In this document: positions 53,623 through 61,278 of the stretch, one piece after another | How the letters are laid out: each line of letters starts with the position of its first letter | Position numbering within the stretch: the stretch's first letter is position 1 | Origin: Adhaeribacter pallidiroseus | GTDB lineage: Bacteria > Bacteroidota > Bacteroidia > Cytophagales > Hymenobacteraceae | Length of the DNA: 64,000 nucleotides | NCBI RefSeq assembly: GCF_003340495.1 | Contig: NZ_QASA01000001.1 | Span: 5,084,001 to 5,148,000 of the forward strand | Reading direction: 5' to 3' | The notes under the pieces: generated by a model | The model's input: only the letters and a program-made list of their open reading frames with translations | What the model was told of the DNA's origin: nothing | Databases searched by the model: none | Translations under genes and position numbers: made by a program

Positions 53623-54175
53623 GGCTGTAATCTTTTCTTAGTTTTGAACTAATAACATATCCTACAAACGCTTGCCAAACTGCAAGAGGTAGAAGTAGTA
53701 TTTCAAAATGTAAGAACCGATTAAAAGTTACATATAGTATTAATAGTATTATTAAAGGCATAATTCCACTTAATCCTATTAGTACATAATCCGTTTTCCT
53801 GTTTAAGAAATTATAAACAATTGCCCCGAATAGTACAGCAGAGAAAAAGCCAACAAAGAAAAGTAGCGGTAAAAAAAAGTAACTTAAAAATACTAGAAGC
53901 CCAATTACAACTGATGATATAGAACTAATAAACATCCAAAACAAAATATGGAGGTAAATGTCTTCATTTTCCTTATCCTTAATTAGTAAATCGAGATTTG
54001 GAATTATTAGTGCTAAAAAAAATAAGGAACCCATTATTAAGGGTATAAAGAATAAGTGGGTTTTACCAGAATTAATAAAGCTATTTATTATATCTATTTC
54101 AGAATAATTAATGGCAGAAATAAAACAAAGCATTGTAGTCACAATGACTCTTGGGTGGAAATATATTTCTTTCAT
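53618..54175 (-). CDS. Multi-TM membrane protein of unknown function
   Basis: 185 residues with about six TM helices (near 10-25, 38-58, 70-95, 98-118, 128-148 and 155-175; for example LFFIPLIMGSLFFLALII and FFLPLLFFVGFFSAVLF). Almost no soluble part. Strongly AT-rich and unlike neighbouring core genes, which suggests transfer. The stop codon is within palindrome site 4 and palindrome site 5 lies 15 bases above ATG 54175, so the gene fills a complete cassette-like unit. I do not recognise the family. Confidence 0.7.
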   Translation of the reverse strand: MKEIYFHPRVIVTTMLCFISAINYSEIDIINSFINSGKTHLFFIPLIMGSLFFLALIIPNLDLLIKDKENEDIYLHILFWMFISSISSVVIGLLVFLSYFFLPLLFFVGFFSAVLFGAIVYNFLNRKTDYVLIGLSGIMPLIILLILYVTFNRFLHFEILLLPLAVWQAFVGYVISSKLRKDYSR

Positions 54176-54189
54176 TCTAGTTTATTACC

Positions 54190-54226
54190 GCTAACTTGCA
54201 GCTAAATGTAATAACATTCGTTTAGC
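54190..54226 (-). repeat. attC-like imperfect palindrome, site 5
   Basis: GCTAAC (54190-54195) pairs with GTTTAGC (54220-54226), leaving one extra T. AATGT (54205-54209) pairs with ACATT (54214-54218). The long and short outer boxes are swapped relative to site 4, so this site is in the opposite orientation. The rest of the 54227-54369 gap up to the MFS gene shows nothing I recognise. Confidence 0.55.
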
Positions 54227-54369
54227 CTACCAATATAGCAGTATAAACGGAGTAAGAGCCCCCAATTTCAGTTTTTTACCGAATAGCTTTACCAGAACTT
54301 ACCAGGGTACAAACTAAGCAGCAGAGATAAAACCAGTGCTTGTACTTTAGCTGTTATTACCCCTGATTT

Positions 54370-55602
54370 TTAATGCAACATACCGGCAGGTACTTCTACG
54401 GGCGGCCGATCTGGAGTAACGGGAATGGCTTTACGCCCGGTTACCAGAATGAGTAACGCCAGCAAGGTAGAGCCCGCCATAATGGCGGCCATGGGGATGG
54501 CCGATTGTGGTTTACATAAACTTAACAATACCGTAGCTAAAGCCCCAAAACCCATCTGGGCGGCGCCCATTAAAGCCGAAGCGCTGCCCGCATTTTTAGA
54601 AAATGGGCTCATAGATAAAGCCGAGGCATTGGGAAAAGTAAAGCCGAGGCAGCACAAATAAACAAATATAAATCCGATAGTTGTAGCTAAACCTAACCAG
54701 CCGAGGGCCGTTCCGGTTACTAATAAAAGCGCCGTAATCGTTTGGCAAATAAGGGCCGTAATAATAATTTGTTCGCTGCGGTATTTTCTTAATAAAACGC
54801 TGTTTACCTGGCTCGCCCCGATTAAACCAATCGAAAGAAAAGCGAAAATCCAGCCGTATTGCTTTTCACTTACTTTAAACAGCTCCATGAATAACAGCGG
54901 CGAACCGGATACGTAGGCCAGCAAACCGGAAAAAGAAACTGCTCCGGTAAACGCATAGGTATAAAACTGCGGTACCCGCAATACATGGTAAAAATTAGTA
55001 AGAATGGGCTTGGGCTTAAGCGAATAATTTTTGTCGGGTGGGCTGCTTTCGGGCAAACCAAAATACACAGCCAGTATAATAACCGCGGCCATGCCGGCTA
55101 AAATTAAAAAAACAACTTGCCAGCCAAAATCCGTCGTCACGTAGCCGCCCACGGTAGGCGCTACCATCGGCGAAACGCCCACTACCAGCATCAGCAACGA
55201 AAACACTTTGGCGCTATCCTGCACCGGAAACAAATCGCGGACCATGGCCACGGAGGCTACCGCGGCGGCGCAACTGCCAATGGCCTGCACAAAGCGCAAC
55301 AACACCAGCGCCTCGATGGTAGTGGCAAAAGTACAGGCCACCGACGAAAGCAGGTATACTACCAGGCCCACGTACAGTGGTTTCTTGCGCCCGAAGCGGT
55401 CGAGCAAGGGTCCGTACAACAACTGCCCCGCCGAAATGCCAATAAAAAAGCTGGATAACGAAAGCGAAACTTCGCCGATAGTGGTGCGCAAATCTTTGGC
55501 AATGGCCGGGAAACCGGGCAAATACATATCGATGGAAAAAGGGCCTAAAGCCGTAAGGGTTCCCAGGATAAGGATAAGCGTAAAATATCTCTGATGGGTC
55601 AT
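54370..55602 (-). CDS. Bcr/CflA family multidrug efflux MFS transporter
   Basis: 410 residues from ATG 55602 (MTHQRYFTLILILGTLTAL); the frame opens 19 codons earlier at an ATG that would put charged residues before TM1. Twelve TM helices. MFS motif A is clear in LLDRFGRKKPLYVGL (about 70-84), and TM1 with LGPFSIDMYLPGFPAIA is the mark of the Bcr/CflA drug:H+ antiporter group, which exports bicyclomycin, chloramphenicol or sulfonamides in relatives. Ends in a short loop VTPDRPPVEVP. Single-gene unit; host-like composition, so it marks the border of the AT-rich array. Confidence 0.93.
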   Translation of the reverse strand: MTHQRYFTLILILGTLTALGPFSIDMYLPGFPAIAKDLRTTIGEVSLSLSSFFIGISAGQLLYGPLLDRFGRKKPLYVGLVVYLLSSVACTFATTIEALVLLRFVQAIGSCAAAVASVAMVRDLFPVQDSAKVFSLLMLVVGVSPMVAPTVGGYVTTDFGWQVVFLILAGMAAVIILAVYFGLPESSPPDKNYSLKPKPILTNFYHVLRVPQFYTYAFTGAVSFSGLLAYVSGSPLLFMELFKVSEKQYGWIFAFLSIGLIGASQVNSVLLRKYRSEQIIITALICQTITALLLVTGTALGWLGLATTIGFIFVYLCCLGFTFPNASALSMSPFSKNAGSASALMGAAQMGFGALATVLLSLCKPQSAIPMAAIMAGSTLLALLILVTGRKAIPVTPDRPPVEVPAGMLH

Positions 55603-55845
55603 GCTGATGGAGTACGGGAAAGCGACAAAGGTAAGATTAGTTTGCCAGCCGGGCCGCATGTTTTAACGGCTACCGGTATTTTGTTTTGGTTAAGTTTAAG
55701 CTAAACTCTTTTTTCTTTTTAAGGTTGCGGGTAGCCCAGCCGTATTTTTTAAAAAACTTATTCTGCTGGTAACAGAACTGGCCTGAACTTAAGCAAAAAG
55801 CAAGTGCCTACTCTTCCATTACCCGATGTAAAGTTAGTGCCCAAT

Positions 55846-55882
55846 AAAAAAAAAGAGGTTGCTAAAAGCAACCTCTTTTTTT
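55846..55882 (-). terminator. Strong two-way terminator
   Basis: A-rich AAAGAGGTTGC / GCAACCTCTTT stem with loop TAAAA, flanked by A-run and T-run on either side. It lies just after the stop of the minus-strand gene at 55900 and ahead of the MFS promoter. Confidence 0.9.
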
Positions 55883-55899
55883 AGTAAATAGCCTGCTGC

Positions 55900-56679
55900 C
55901 TAAGCTATCCCGAAACGAATGGCCTGTTCCAGGGGAGTATACCCCGTATCCGAATTTGCAAGGCATAACTCTTCTCGTAACAGCAAAGGCGGTTGGGCCA
56001 TAAATTTAGGCGTACTTCCGCGGTGCGGTTGGGCAGCATGCACCAGAAAAGGATGGCATAAGTAAACTGTTCCCGCCTCACCAGTGGCATAAACTTTCTT
56101 TCGCGGGGGCAGTTCGTGTAGCTTATCTGCCAGCTCCATAAATGAAAAACCCCGCTCCCCTTCTTTAGATAACAGTTTGGCCACGTCGAGATGAGACCTC
56201 TCCCAGATAACAGTTGGCGCATCTTTTTCGCTTACATCCGAATACAAAATTAACAGCAACAAGGCCCGGCCTTTCGATTTTACATTAATCCGCCATTCCA
56301 GAAAGTTGCCGGGGTTATCCCCCGGAAAGCTGGCATCTACGTGTTTGCCCGTGTCATTGGGTTCCTGATTAGATGGAAACCGGATTGGAAATGTGCCTAC
56401 ACTCCGGCAAGGAATCCATTTGTTCTTCCCAACCAGTTGATCAAAAGCCCGGTGCAGCCTGGCTGTGTTTACAGACGCAACAAAAGAGTCTTGCGCGTAC
56501 ATTCCTAAACGGATAACGGGCTCCGTCCAGGTCGAGGGATTTGTTCTATTACCAGGAAGATCATTCCACAAAATATCTACGGCCGCATCGGCAAGCTCCC
56601 TGGAAAAAGCGTTATTCAGGCGCACATACCCTTTATGAATAAAATGCGCTATTTCATTTTCAAGCAATAAATCTGACAT
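55900..56679 (-). CDS. Phytanoyl-CoA dioxygenase (PhyH)-like Fe(II)/2-oxoglutarate oxygenase
   Basis: 259 residues. The iron-binding facial triad is visible: His113 and Asp115 in GKHVDASFPG and His214 in CHPFLVHAAQP, with Arg220 in the following HRG likely binding 2-oxoglutarate. N-terminal helix IAHFIHKGYVRLNNAFS is typical for the family. The enzyme would hydroxylate an unknown substrate; bacterial relatives act on amino acids, ectoine or natural products. Single gene with its own terminator. Start ATG 56679 is preceded by an AAATTTTAAAAATC leader. Confidence 0.85.
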   Translation of the reverse strand: MSDLLLENEIAHFIHKGYVRLNNAFSRELADAAVDILWNDLPGNRTNPSTWTEPVIRLGMYAQDSFVASVNTARLHRAFDQLVGKNKWIPCRSVGTFPIRFPSNQEPNDTGKHVDASFPGDNPGNFLEWRINVKSKGRALLLLILYSDVSEKDAPTVIWERSHLDVAKLLSKEGERGFSFMELADKLHELPPRKKVYATGEAGTVYLCHPFLVHAAQPHRGSTPKFMAQPPLLLREELCLANSDTGYTPLEQAIRFGIA

Positions 56680-57098
56680 GATTTTTAAAATTTAAAATCC
56701 CGCCCCCGTGCACGCCAGATTACAAATAACCCGCCGGCCCAATGACCTTTTTGTGCACTAAAAATTTAAAATAAAGGATTGGCTGCGCGGTGTATGCCTA
56801 CCGCGCCTGGCTTAAGAACTAAGCCAGGAAAGGATTTTAGAGCATTACGGTCATTCTCATACCGCTAAAATTAAGAATTATTTGCAAACGGCGAAATTAA
56901 AAATTACATGCCCATTATCGGGCATAAACCGAAAGCGAGCAGCGGAACAGCATGGGCGTTCGGTTCAGATATGACCCTGTTTGCTGTAGAAATGTGGCCA
57001 GCCTTGGTTACCAGCCAATGTACCCAAGATTACGACCCGGAAAAGCTGGTAAACCTTTCCCGGGCCGTATTGCCTTGTGATAACTTCTATTTACTGCC
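56680..57098. other. 419-base intergenic region
   Basis: AAATTTTAAAA strings near 56686 and 56760, then a GC-rich inverted stretch around 56785-56830 (GCGCGG, AAGCCAGG/CCTGGCTT). The pair CCTGGCTTAAGAACTAAGCCAGG at 56807-56829 (written here as one 23-base element: arms CCTGGCTTA and TAAGCCAGG) is a perfect hairpin and may be a terminator remnant. A plus-strand ORF at 56908-57102 is not convincing. Confidence 0.45.
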
Positions 57099-57827
57099 TT
57101 AAATTTTAGTAACGCTGCCAGAGCCACTTTTCACTACGTTTACTTGAGCATTACCGGAATAAGTAACTTTGCCGGAACCGCTTAACACGGCATTTAAGGT
57201 TTCTTCGGCCCGGATGGATGCTTTACCGGAGCCACTCACCGAAATTTCAGCCGCACGGGAATTTAAATCTTCGCCGTCGAACTGGCCCGAGCCACTTATT
57301 TCAATCTTGGCATCGTTCGTTTTTCCTTCTAACGCCATTCCGCCGGAACCACTAATAGAAGACGACAGGCTGGAAGCAGTTACTACTGCCGTCAGCCGGC
57401 CAGAACCGCTAACCGCAGTAGTAACCCGATCGCCTTTAACAGTTCCTTTTACTTCCATATTGCCAGCACCACTCACCGATAAATTGTTCAGGCTGGGCGC
57501 CGTAATATAAATCGTTACTTTTTTAGAACTCCCAAACCACTTTTCGCTCCCTTTCTGCATTTTTAAATGTAAAATACCATTTTTTACGGGAGTCTCAATT
57601 TTATCCAATAGGTCACGGTCGCCTTCTAAACGCAGGCTTTCTTTCGCGCCAATGGTAACATACACGTTAAACGGAACGGCCGCCGCCACCCCGGAGAAAG
57701 ACCCCACCGGTCGGTTTTCTTCGTCCATCAGGCGAAAGACAGGCTTAGCAGACGCCCCAGGTAGAGCAGTAACCTGCAAAAACGAAAGCATTAAAATACA
57801 GGCAAAAAATAAACTGGCATTTTTCAT
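57099..57827 (-). CDS. DUF2807 head-GIN domain protein, secreted
   Basis: 242 residues. Signal peptide MKNASLFFACILMLSFLQV. The rest is a right-handed beta-helix-like GIN region (DUF2807, putative adhesin head). It begins VPFNVYVTIGAKESLRLEGD and continues with strands that each end in SGSG or SGAG (SVSGAGNMEVKG, AVSGSGRLTA, SISGSGGMALEG, EISGSGQFDGE, SVSGSGKASIR, VLSGSGKVTYSG, VKSGSGSVTK). Seven such turns are visible. Expected in the periplasm or on the surface. Role unknown; relatives are often next to anti-sigma-like genes, and here a FecR-N-like gene is 113 bases upstream on the same strand. Confidence 0.9.
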   Translation of the reverse strand: MKNASLFFACILMLSFLQVTALPGASAKPVFRLMDEENRPVGSFSGVAAAVPFNVYVTIGAKESLRLEGDRDLLDKIETPVKNGILHLKMQKGSEKWFGSSKKVTIYITAPSLNNLSVSGAGNMEVKGTVKGDRVTTAVSGSGRLTAVVTASSLSSSISGSGGMALEGKTNDAKIEISGSGQFDGEDLNSRAAEISVSGSGKASIRAEETLNAVLSGSGKVTYSGNAQVNVVKSGSGSVTKI

Positions 57828-57939
57828 AATTGGTTATTTTTAAATTTAAGGTGATAACATTAGCAGCAGCATTGGAAAACTCAGGAACCCAGCCCTGAAA
57901 ACAATAAGAAGCACCCGTTGAATGATGATTTTTTAAAAT

Positions 57940-58314
57940 TTACTTCGTTTTAAAATACCAATAACCCATTGCTCCTACTAAAATACTAAAAAAGGTAAGC
58001 GCAGCATACTGATAATCATTTAAAAATGAGGATGCTTGTTTTGCCTGTCTGGTGGGTACCGGAGTTTGCAAACGCGGCCGTAATTGCTGCCATTGTTGTT
58101 CTACCACTTGCGGGGGCAGGCGATTAGGGGCAAACGGAATTCCCCGGACAATAAGCGCGGCATCTGCAACCAAAGCTTGCTGGTGCGGGTTCTGTTGCCA
58201 ATAGGCGGCCCATTTAACTCGGGCTTCCCCATCCACCTGGTGAACCCAATCTATAAAAGATTTATCTGCTAGTAGATCCGCTAACCGGAGTTTCCTGTTT
58301 TTTGGATGGCGCAT
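57940..58314 (-). CDS. FecR N-domain-like single-TM protein lacking a periplasmic domain
   Basis: 124 residues. The first 75 (LADLLADKSFIDWVHQ, VKWAAYWQQNPHQQALVADAALIV) match the cytoplasmic anti-sigma part of FecR-type proteins of Bacteroidota. A Gln/Pro linker (77-95) leads to a single TM helix at about 103-120 (AALTFFSILVGAMGYWYF) and only a few residues beyond. The usual FecR sensing domain (about 200 residues) is absent, and no sigma-factor gene is adjacent. It may be a truncated regulator or a minimal membrane anchor. It is between the permease gene at 58339 (24 bases upstream) and the GIN gene. Confidence 0.7.
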   Translation of the reverse strand: MRHPKNRKLRLADLLADKSFIDWVHQVDGEARVKWAAYWQQNPHQQALVADAALIVRGIPFAPNRLPPQVVEQQWQQLRPRLQTPVPTRQAKQASSFLNDYQYAALTFFSILVGAMGYWYFKTK

Positions 58315-58338
58315 TTTCCCTGGAATTTAAATTTAAAT

Positions 58339-60711
58339 CTACTCGGTTCTTAAACTCTTTACCGGGTTGGCCATTGCGGCTTTTATCGCCTGAAAACTAA
58401 TGGTGAGAATGGTAATTACTAAAGCCAGCACCGCCGCCAGCATAAATACTTCGGGACCAATGCTAATGCGGTAAGTATATTTTTGCAGCCAGTTTTGCAA
58501 AAAGTAAAGGGCTACCGGCGAGGCAATAATGCAGCTTATTAAAACCAACAGCATAAAATCTTTCGAAAGCAAGAGCCAAACTTGCTGCACCGAAGCACCC
58601 AATACCTTGCGGATACCAATTTCTTTGGTACGTTGCTCGGCCATAAAGGCAGCCAGCCCAAATAAACCTAAGCACGAAATAAAGATAGCAAGGCTGGCAA
58701 AAATTCCGGCCAACTTCCCGATGAGCACTTCCAGGTTAAACTTTTCGGCGTAGGATTGGTCGGCAAACTGGTAACTGAAAGGGAAAGCCGGGCTGTACTT
58801 ATTAAAAATTGTGCTAAGTCGGGCGATAGCGTTCTGGGTTTTGATGTTGGGGGCTAAGCGGTAGGTAATAAACGTTTGCGGATAAGGGCTATACATAAAC
58901 ATAGTAGGCTCGGCGGCGGCAAACGGCGAGGTCATTAAAGCATCTTTGGCTACACCTACTATTCTCATTGGCTGGCCATTAAAGGTAATGGTTTGATTAA
59001 CGGGCTCCTTAATACGCATCCGTTTAATAGCCGCCTGGTTAAAGATAACGCTTATCGTATCCGAAATACCGGTAAAATCCCGGCCTTGCGGGATGGTAAT
59101 GCCCAGTGTTTTAAAATAATCATCGGCTACCCTAATAAAGCCCATTTCTACCGACTCGCCCGCGTGTTTACCGGGCCAGCGGTCAATGTCGCCGTGCCAG
59201 TAAATACCGGTAGCCGGGCTGGAAGCCTGCGTCATGCTGGCCACAATGCCCTGTTGTTGCAATTCATTTTTCAGTACGGTATAATTTTTAATTAAATCGT
59301 TATTAATTTCGGTTACCAGCAGCCGGGTTAAATCGTAGCCCGTGGGCCGATCTTTAGCGTATTGAATTTGCCGGTATATGATAATGGTACTGATAATTAA
59401 AGCAATAGAACAGCTAAATTGCAATACCACCAATATTTTGCGGGGCAACGCGGCCGCTTTGCCCACGTGCAGCGAGCCTTTTAAAACTTTTACCGGGTTA
59501 AACGACGAAAAGTAAAACGCCGGCCGGCTACCGGCCAAAAGAGCTACCAGTAACACGCTGCCCAGAGTAATCAGCCAAAAAGTTAAATCAAACACCGGTA
59601 ATTTAATAATACTCCCTATCAGGGTATTAAAGGCCGGTAAGGCCAGTTGCACCATAATGAGCGCACAAACAAAAGCCAGCAAAGCAAACACCAACGACTC
59701 CGCTAAAAACTGAATTACTAAATCTTTTCGCTGCGAACCAATCGCTTTTCGTACGCCCACCTCCCGGGCTCTTTTCTCGGACCGGGCCGTGGTTAAATTA
59801 ATAAAGTTGATACAGGCAATTAATAATATTAATACCCCGATAACACCAAACATCCGGACGTATTCGATAAAGCCGCCGGTGTCTTTACCATTCACGTATT
59901 CGGAATACAAGTGCCAGTTTTGCATCGGCTGCATGATTACTTCCGAATGTTGGGCGTTAAAGCTGTCTTTCTGCCGTTTCTGGATGTTCTTTATTTTAGG
60001 TGCCACCTGAGCATAAGTGGTTCCGGGCTTTAATTTGGTAAAAATCTGGTACGAGTTTTCGGAGAAGCCGCTCTGGCGCTGTTGCTTTACATAACCTTCG
60101 GTGGCTTCGAAATAGCTGAAAGGCACCAGGTATTTAAATTTAAAAGTAGAGTTAGCCGGTAAATCTTTTAAAATACCGGTAACTTTTAAATCATTTTTAT
60201 TATCGAACCGCACAAATTGATTTAATGGGTCTTCGTTCCCGAATAAAGCCTGGGCCGTTGACTCGGTAAGCACTATGGAATAAGGATCTTGTAAAACGGT
60301 TTCAGCGGTACCTTTTACCAGCGGATACCGGAACATTTTTAAAAAATCGCCATTCACCTGCCCGCCCTCCAGGTAAATCTTTTTATCATCTACTTTCAGG
60401 CCATGCGCATTCATCCAGTCGGTTTCGGCTACGTATTCTATTTCGGGTATTTCGTTGCGCAAGGCATCGGCCAGGGCCAGCGAGGTAGTCGGGAAATTAA
60501 GAATGTCGCCGTTGCTGTTAAAGTTGCGCCGCACCTGGTACAAGCGCTCGTAATCCGGCAAAAATTTATCGTAGGAGTATTCGTGGTGCACCCATAAACC
60601 AATCAACAAGGCTACGGCCATACCGGTACCCAACCCCAAAATATTTAAGGCGCTGTATCCTTTGTTCCGCAGCAGGTGGCGCCAGGCAGTTTTAAAATAG
60701 TTTTGAAACAT
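58339..60711 (-). CDS. Orphan ABC transporter permease, FtsX/MacB_PCD duplicated type (isolated copy)
   Basis: 790-residue permease outside the two arrays, most similar to the gene at 34647. TM1 contains LGTGMAVALLIGLWVHHEYSYD; first FtsX block KRAREVGVRKAIGSQRKDL; second half from VVLQFSCSIALIISTIIIY; second block EQRTKEIGIRKVLGAS near 691; end NPVKSLRTE. ATG 60711 gives MFQNYFKTAWRHLLRNKGY. A FecR-N-like gene follows after 24 bases and a GIN gene after that, so this copy may belong to an operon sensing or remodelling the envelope (inference). No ATPase is adjacent. Confidence 0.9.
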   Translation of the reverse strand: MFQNYFKTAWRHLLRNKGYSALNILGLGTGMAVALLIGLWVHHEYSYDKFLPDYERLYQVRRNFNSNGDILNFPTTSLALADALRNEIPEIEYVAETDWMNAHGLKVDDKKIYLEGGQVNGDFLKMFRYPLVKGTAETVLQDPYSIVLTESTAQALFGNEDPLNQFVRFDNKNDLKVTGILKDLPANSTFKFKYLVPFSYFEATEGYVKQQRQSGFSENSYQIFTKLKPGTTYAQVAPKIKNIQKRQKDSFNAQHSEVIMQPMQNWHLYSEYVNGKDTGGFIEYVRMFGVIGVLILLIACINFINLTTARSEKRAREVGVRKAIGSQRKDLVIQFLAESLVFALLAFVCALIMVQLALPAFNTLIGSIIKLPVFDLTFWLITLGSVLLVALLAGSRPAFYFSSFNPVKVLKGSLHVGKAAALPRKILVVLQFSCSIALIISTIIIYRQIQYAKDRPTGYDLTRLLVTEINNDLIKNYTVLKNELQQQGIVASMTQASSPATGIYWHGDIDRWPGKHAGESVEMGFIRVADDYFKTLGITIPQGRDFTGISDTISVIFNQAAIKRMRIKEPVNQTITFNGQPMRIVGVAKDALMTSPFAAAEPTMFMYSPYPQTFITYRLAPNIKTQNAIARLSTIFNKYSPAFPFSYQFADQSYAEKFNLEVLIGKLAGIFASLAIFISCLGLFGLAAFMAEQRTKEIGIRKVLGASVQQVWLLLSKDFMLLVLISCIIASPVALYFLQNWLQKYTYRISIGPEVFMLAAVLALVITILTISFQAIKAAMANPVKSLRTE

Positions 60712-61278
60712 CGGTTAGCTCAGGTTAAGGTTTGAAATTTAGTTCAGATTAATTGGTTGAAATATTTGTTTTATCCTTCCGCCCTTCGGGCACCTTCCCT
60801 TAAAACAGGAAAGGAGAGGCGGCTTTCCCTTTTACCAGTAGCCATTTACCAAAGAGCGCTGAACAACGGACCAGTTTAACGTTAATTTGTGCATCGGGCT
60901 CAGGCTTTTTGTTACCTGGCTACTGAAAGCTTCATCATTTTTAAATTTTTATCTGTTTACTGGCGCAAGTTTTTAAACCTGTGCCTACAGATAAGGTAAA
61001 GTCTGGGACTTTACTCCGGCCCCTGGCCGGCAGGAATTTTTATGAGATTTCTTTTAAAAAGCATTCGTTCGCTTGGCCAGAGGCCTACCGGATAGTAGAC
61101 ACGAGCGAAGTTGCTCGCGCCAGATTTAATTTGGCAGAACTTAAGGGTCCTGCCCCTCTCGAATGAACAGAGCGGATAGCCAATCAAAACAAAAGCAGCT
61201 ATTGTTGCTTACCTGATACATTTACGACTGAATGATTTGATATATCGAAATCGGTTTCTCATCTAAATTTTAAAATTT
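60712..61278. other. 567-base intergenic region
   Basis: Contains CCGCCCTTCGGGC (60780-60792), a hairpin of a type seen in many intergenic repeats, followed by CTTTCC/GGAAAG segments. Around 61100-61120 GAGCGAAGTTGCTCGC forms another small hairpin. An ORF at 60981-61166 overlaps it and has no recognisable domain. AAATTT strings lie at 60940 and 61265. No gene called. Confidence 0.5.

Noticed and set aside
51657-54226. Canonical integron attC sites
   Set aside because: Outer boxes are GCTAAC/GTTTAGC rather than RYYYAAC/GTTRRRY, and no integrase gene is in the window; kept as attC-like only.
56908-57102. 64-residue plus-strand ORF
   Set aside because: Overlaps the end of the convergent GIN gene by a few bases; no similarity or ribosome site. 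Could be an old fragment, but nothing supports it.
60981-61166. 61-residue plus-strand ORF
   Set aside because: Overlaps a hairpin-forming intergenic repeat and has no domain; probably chance.
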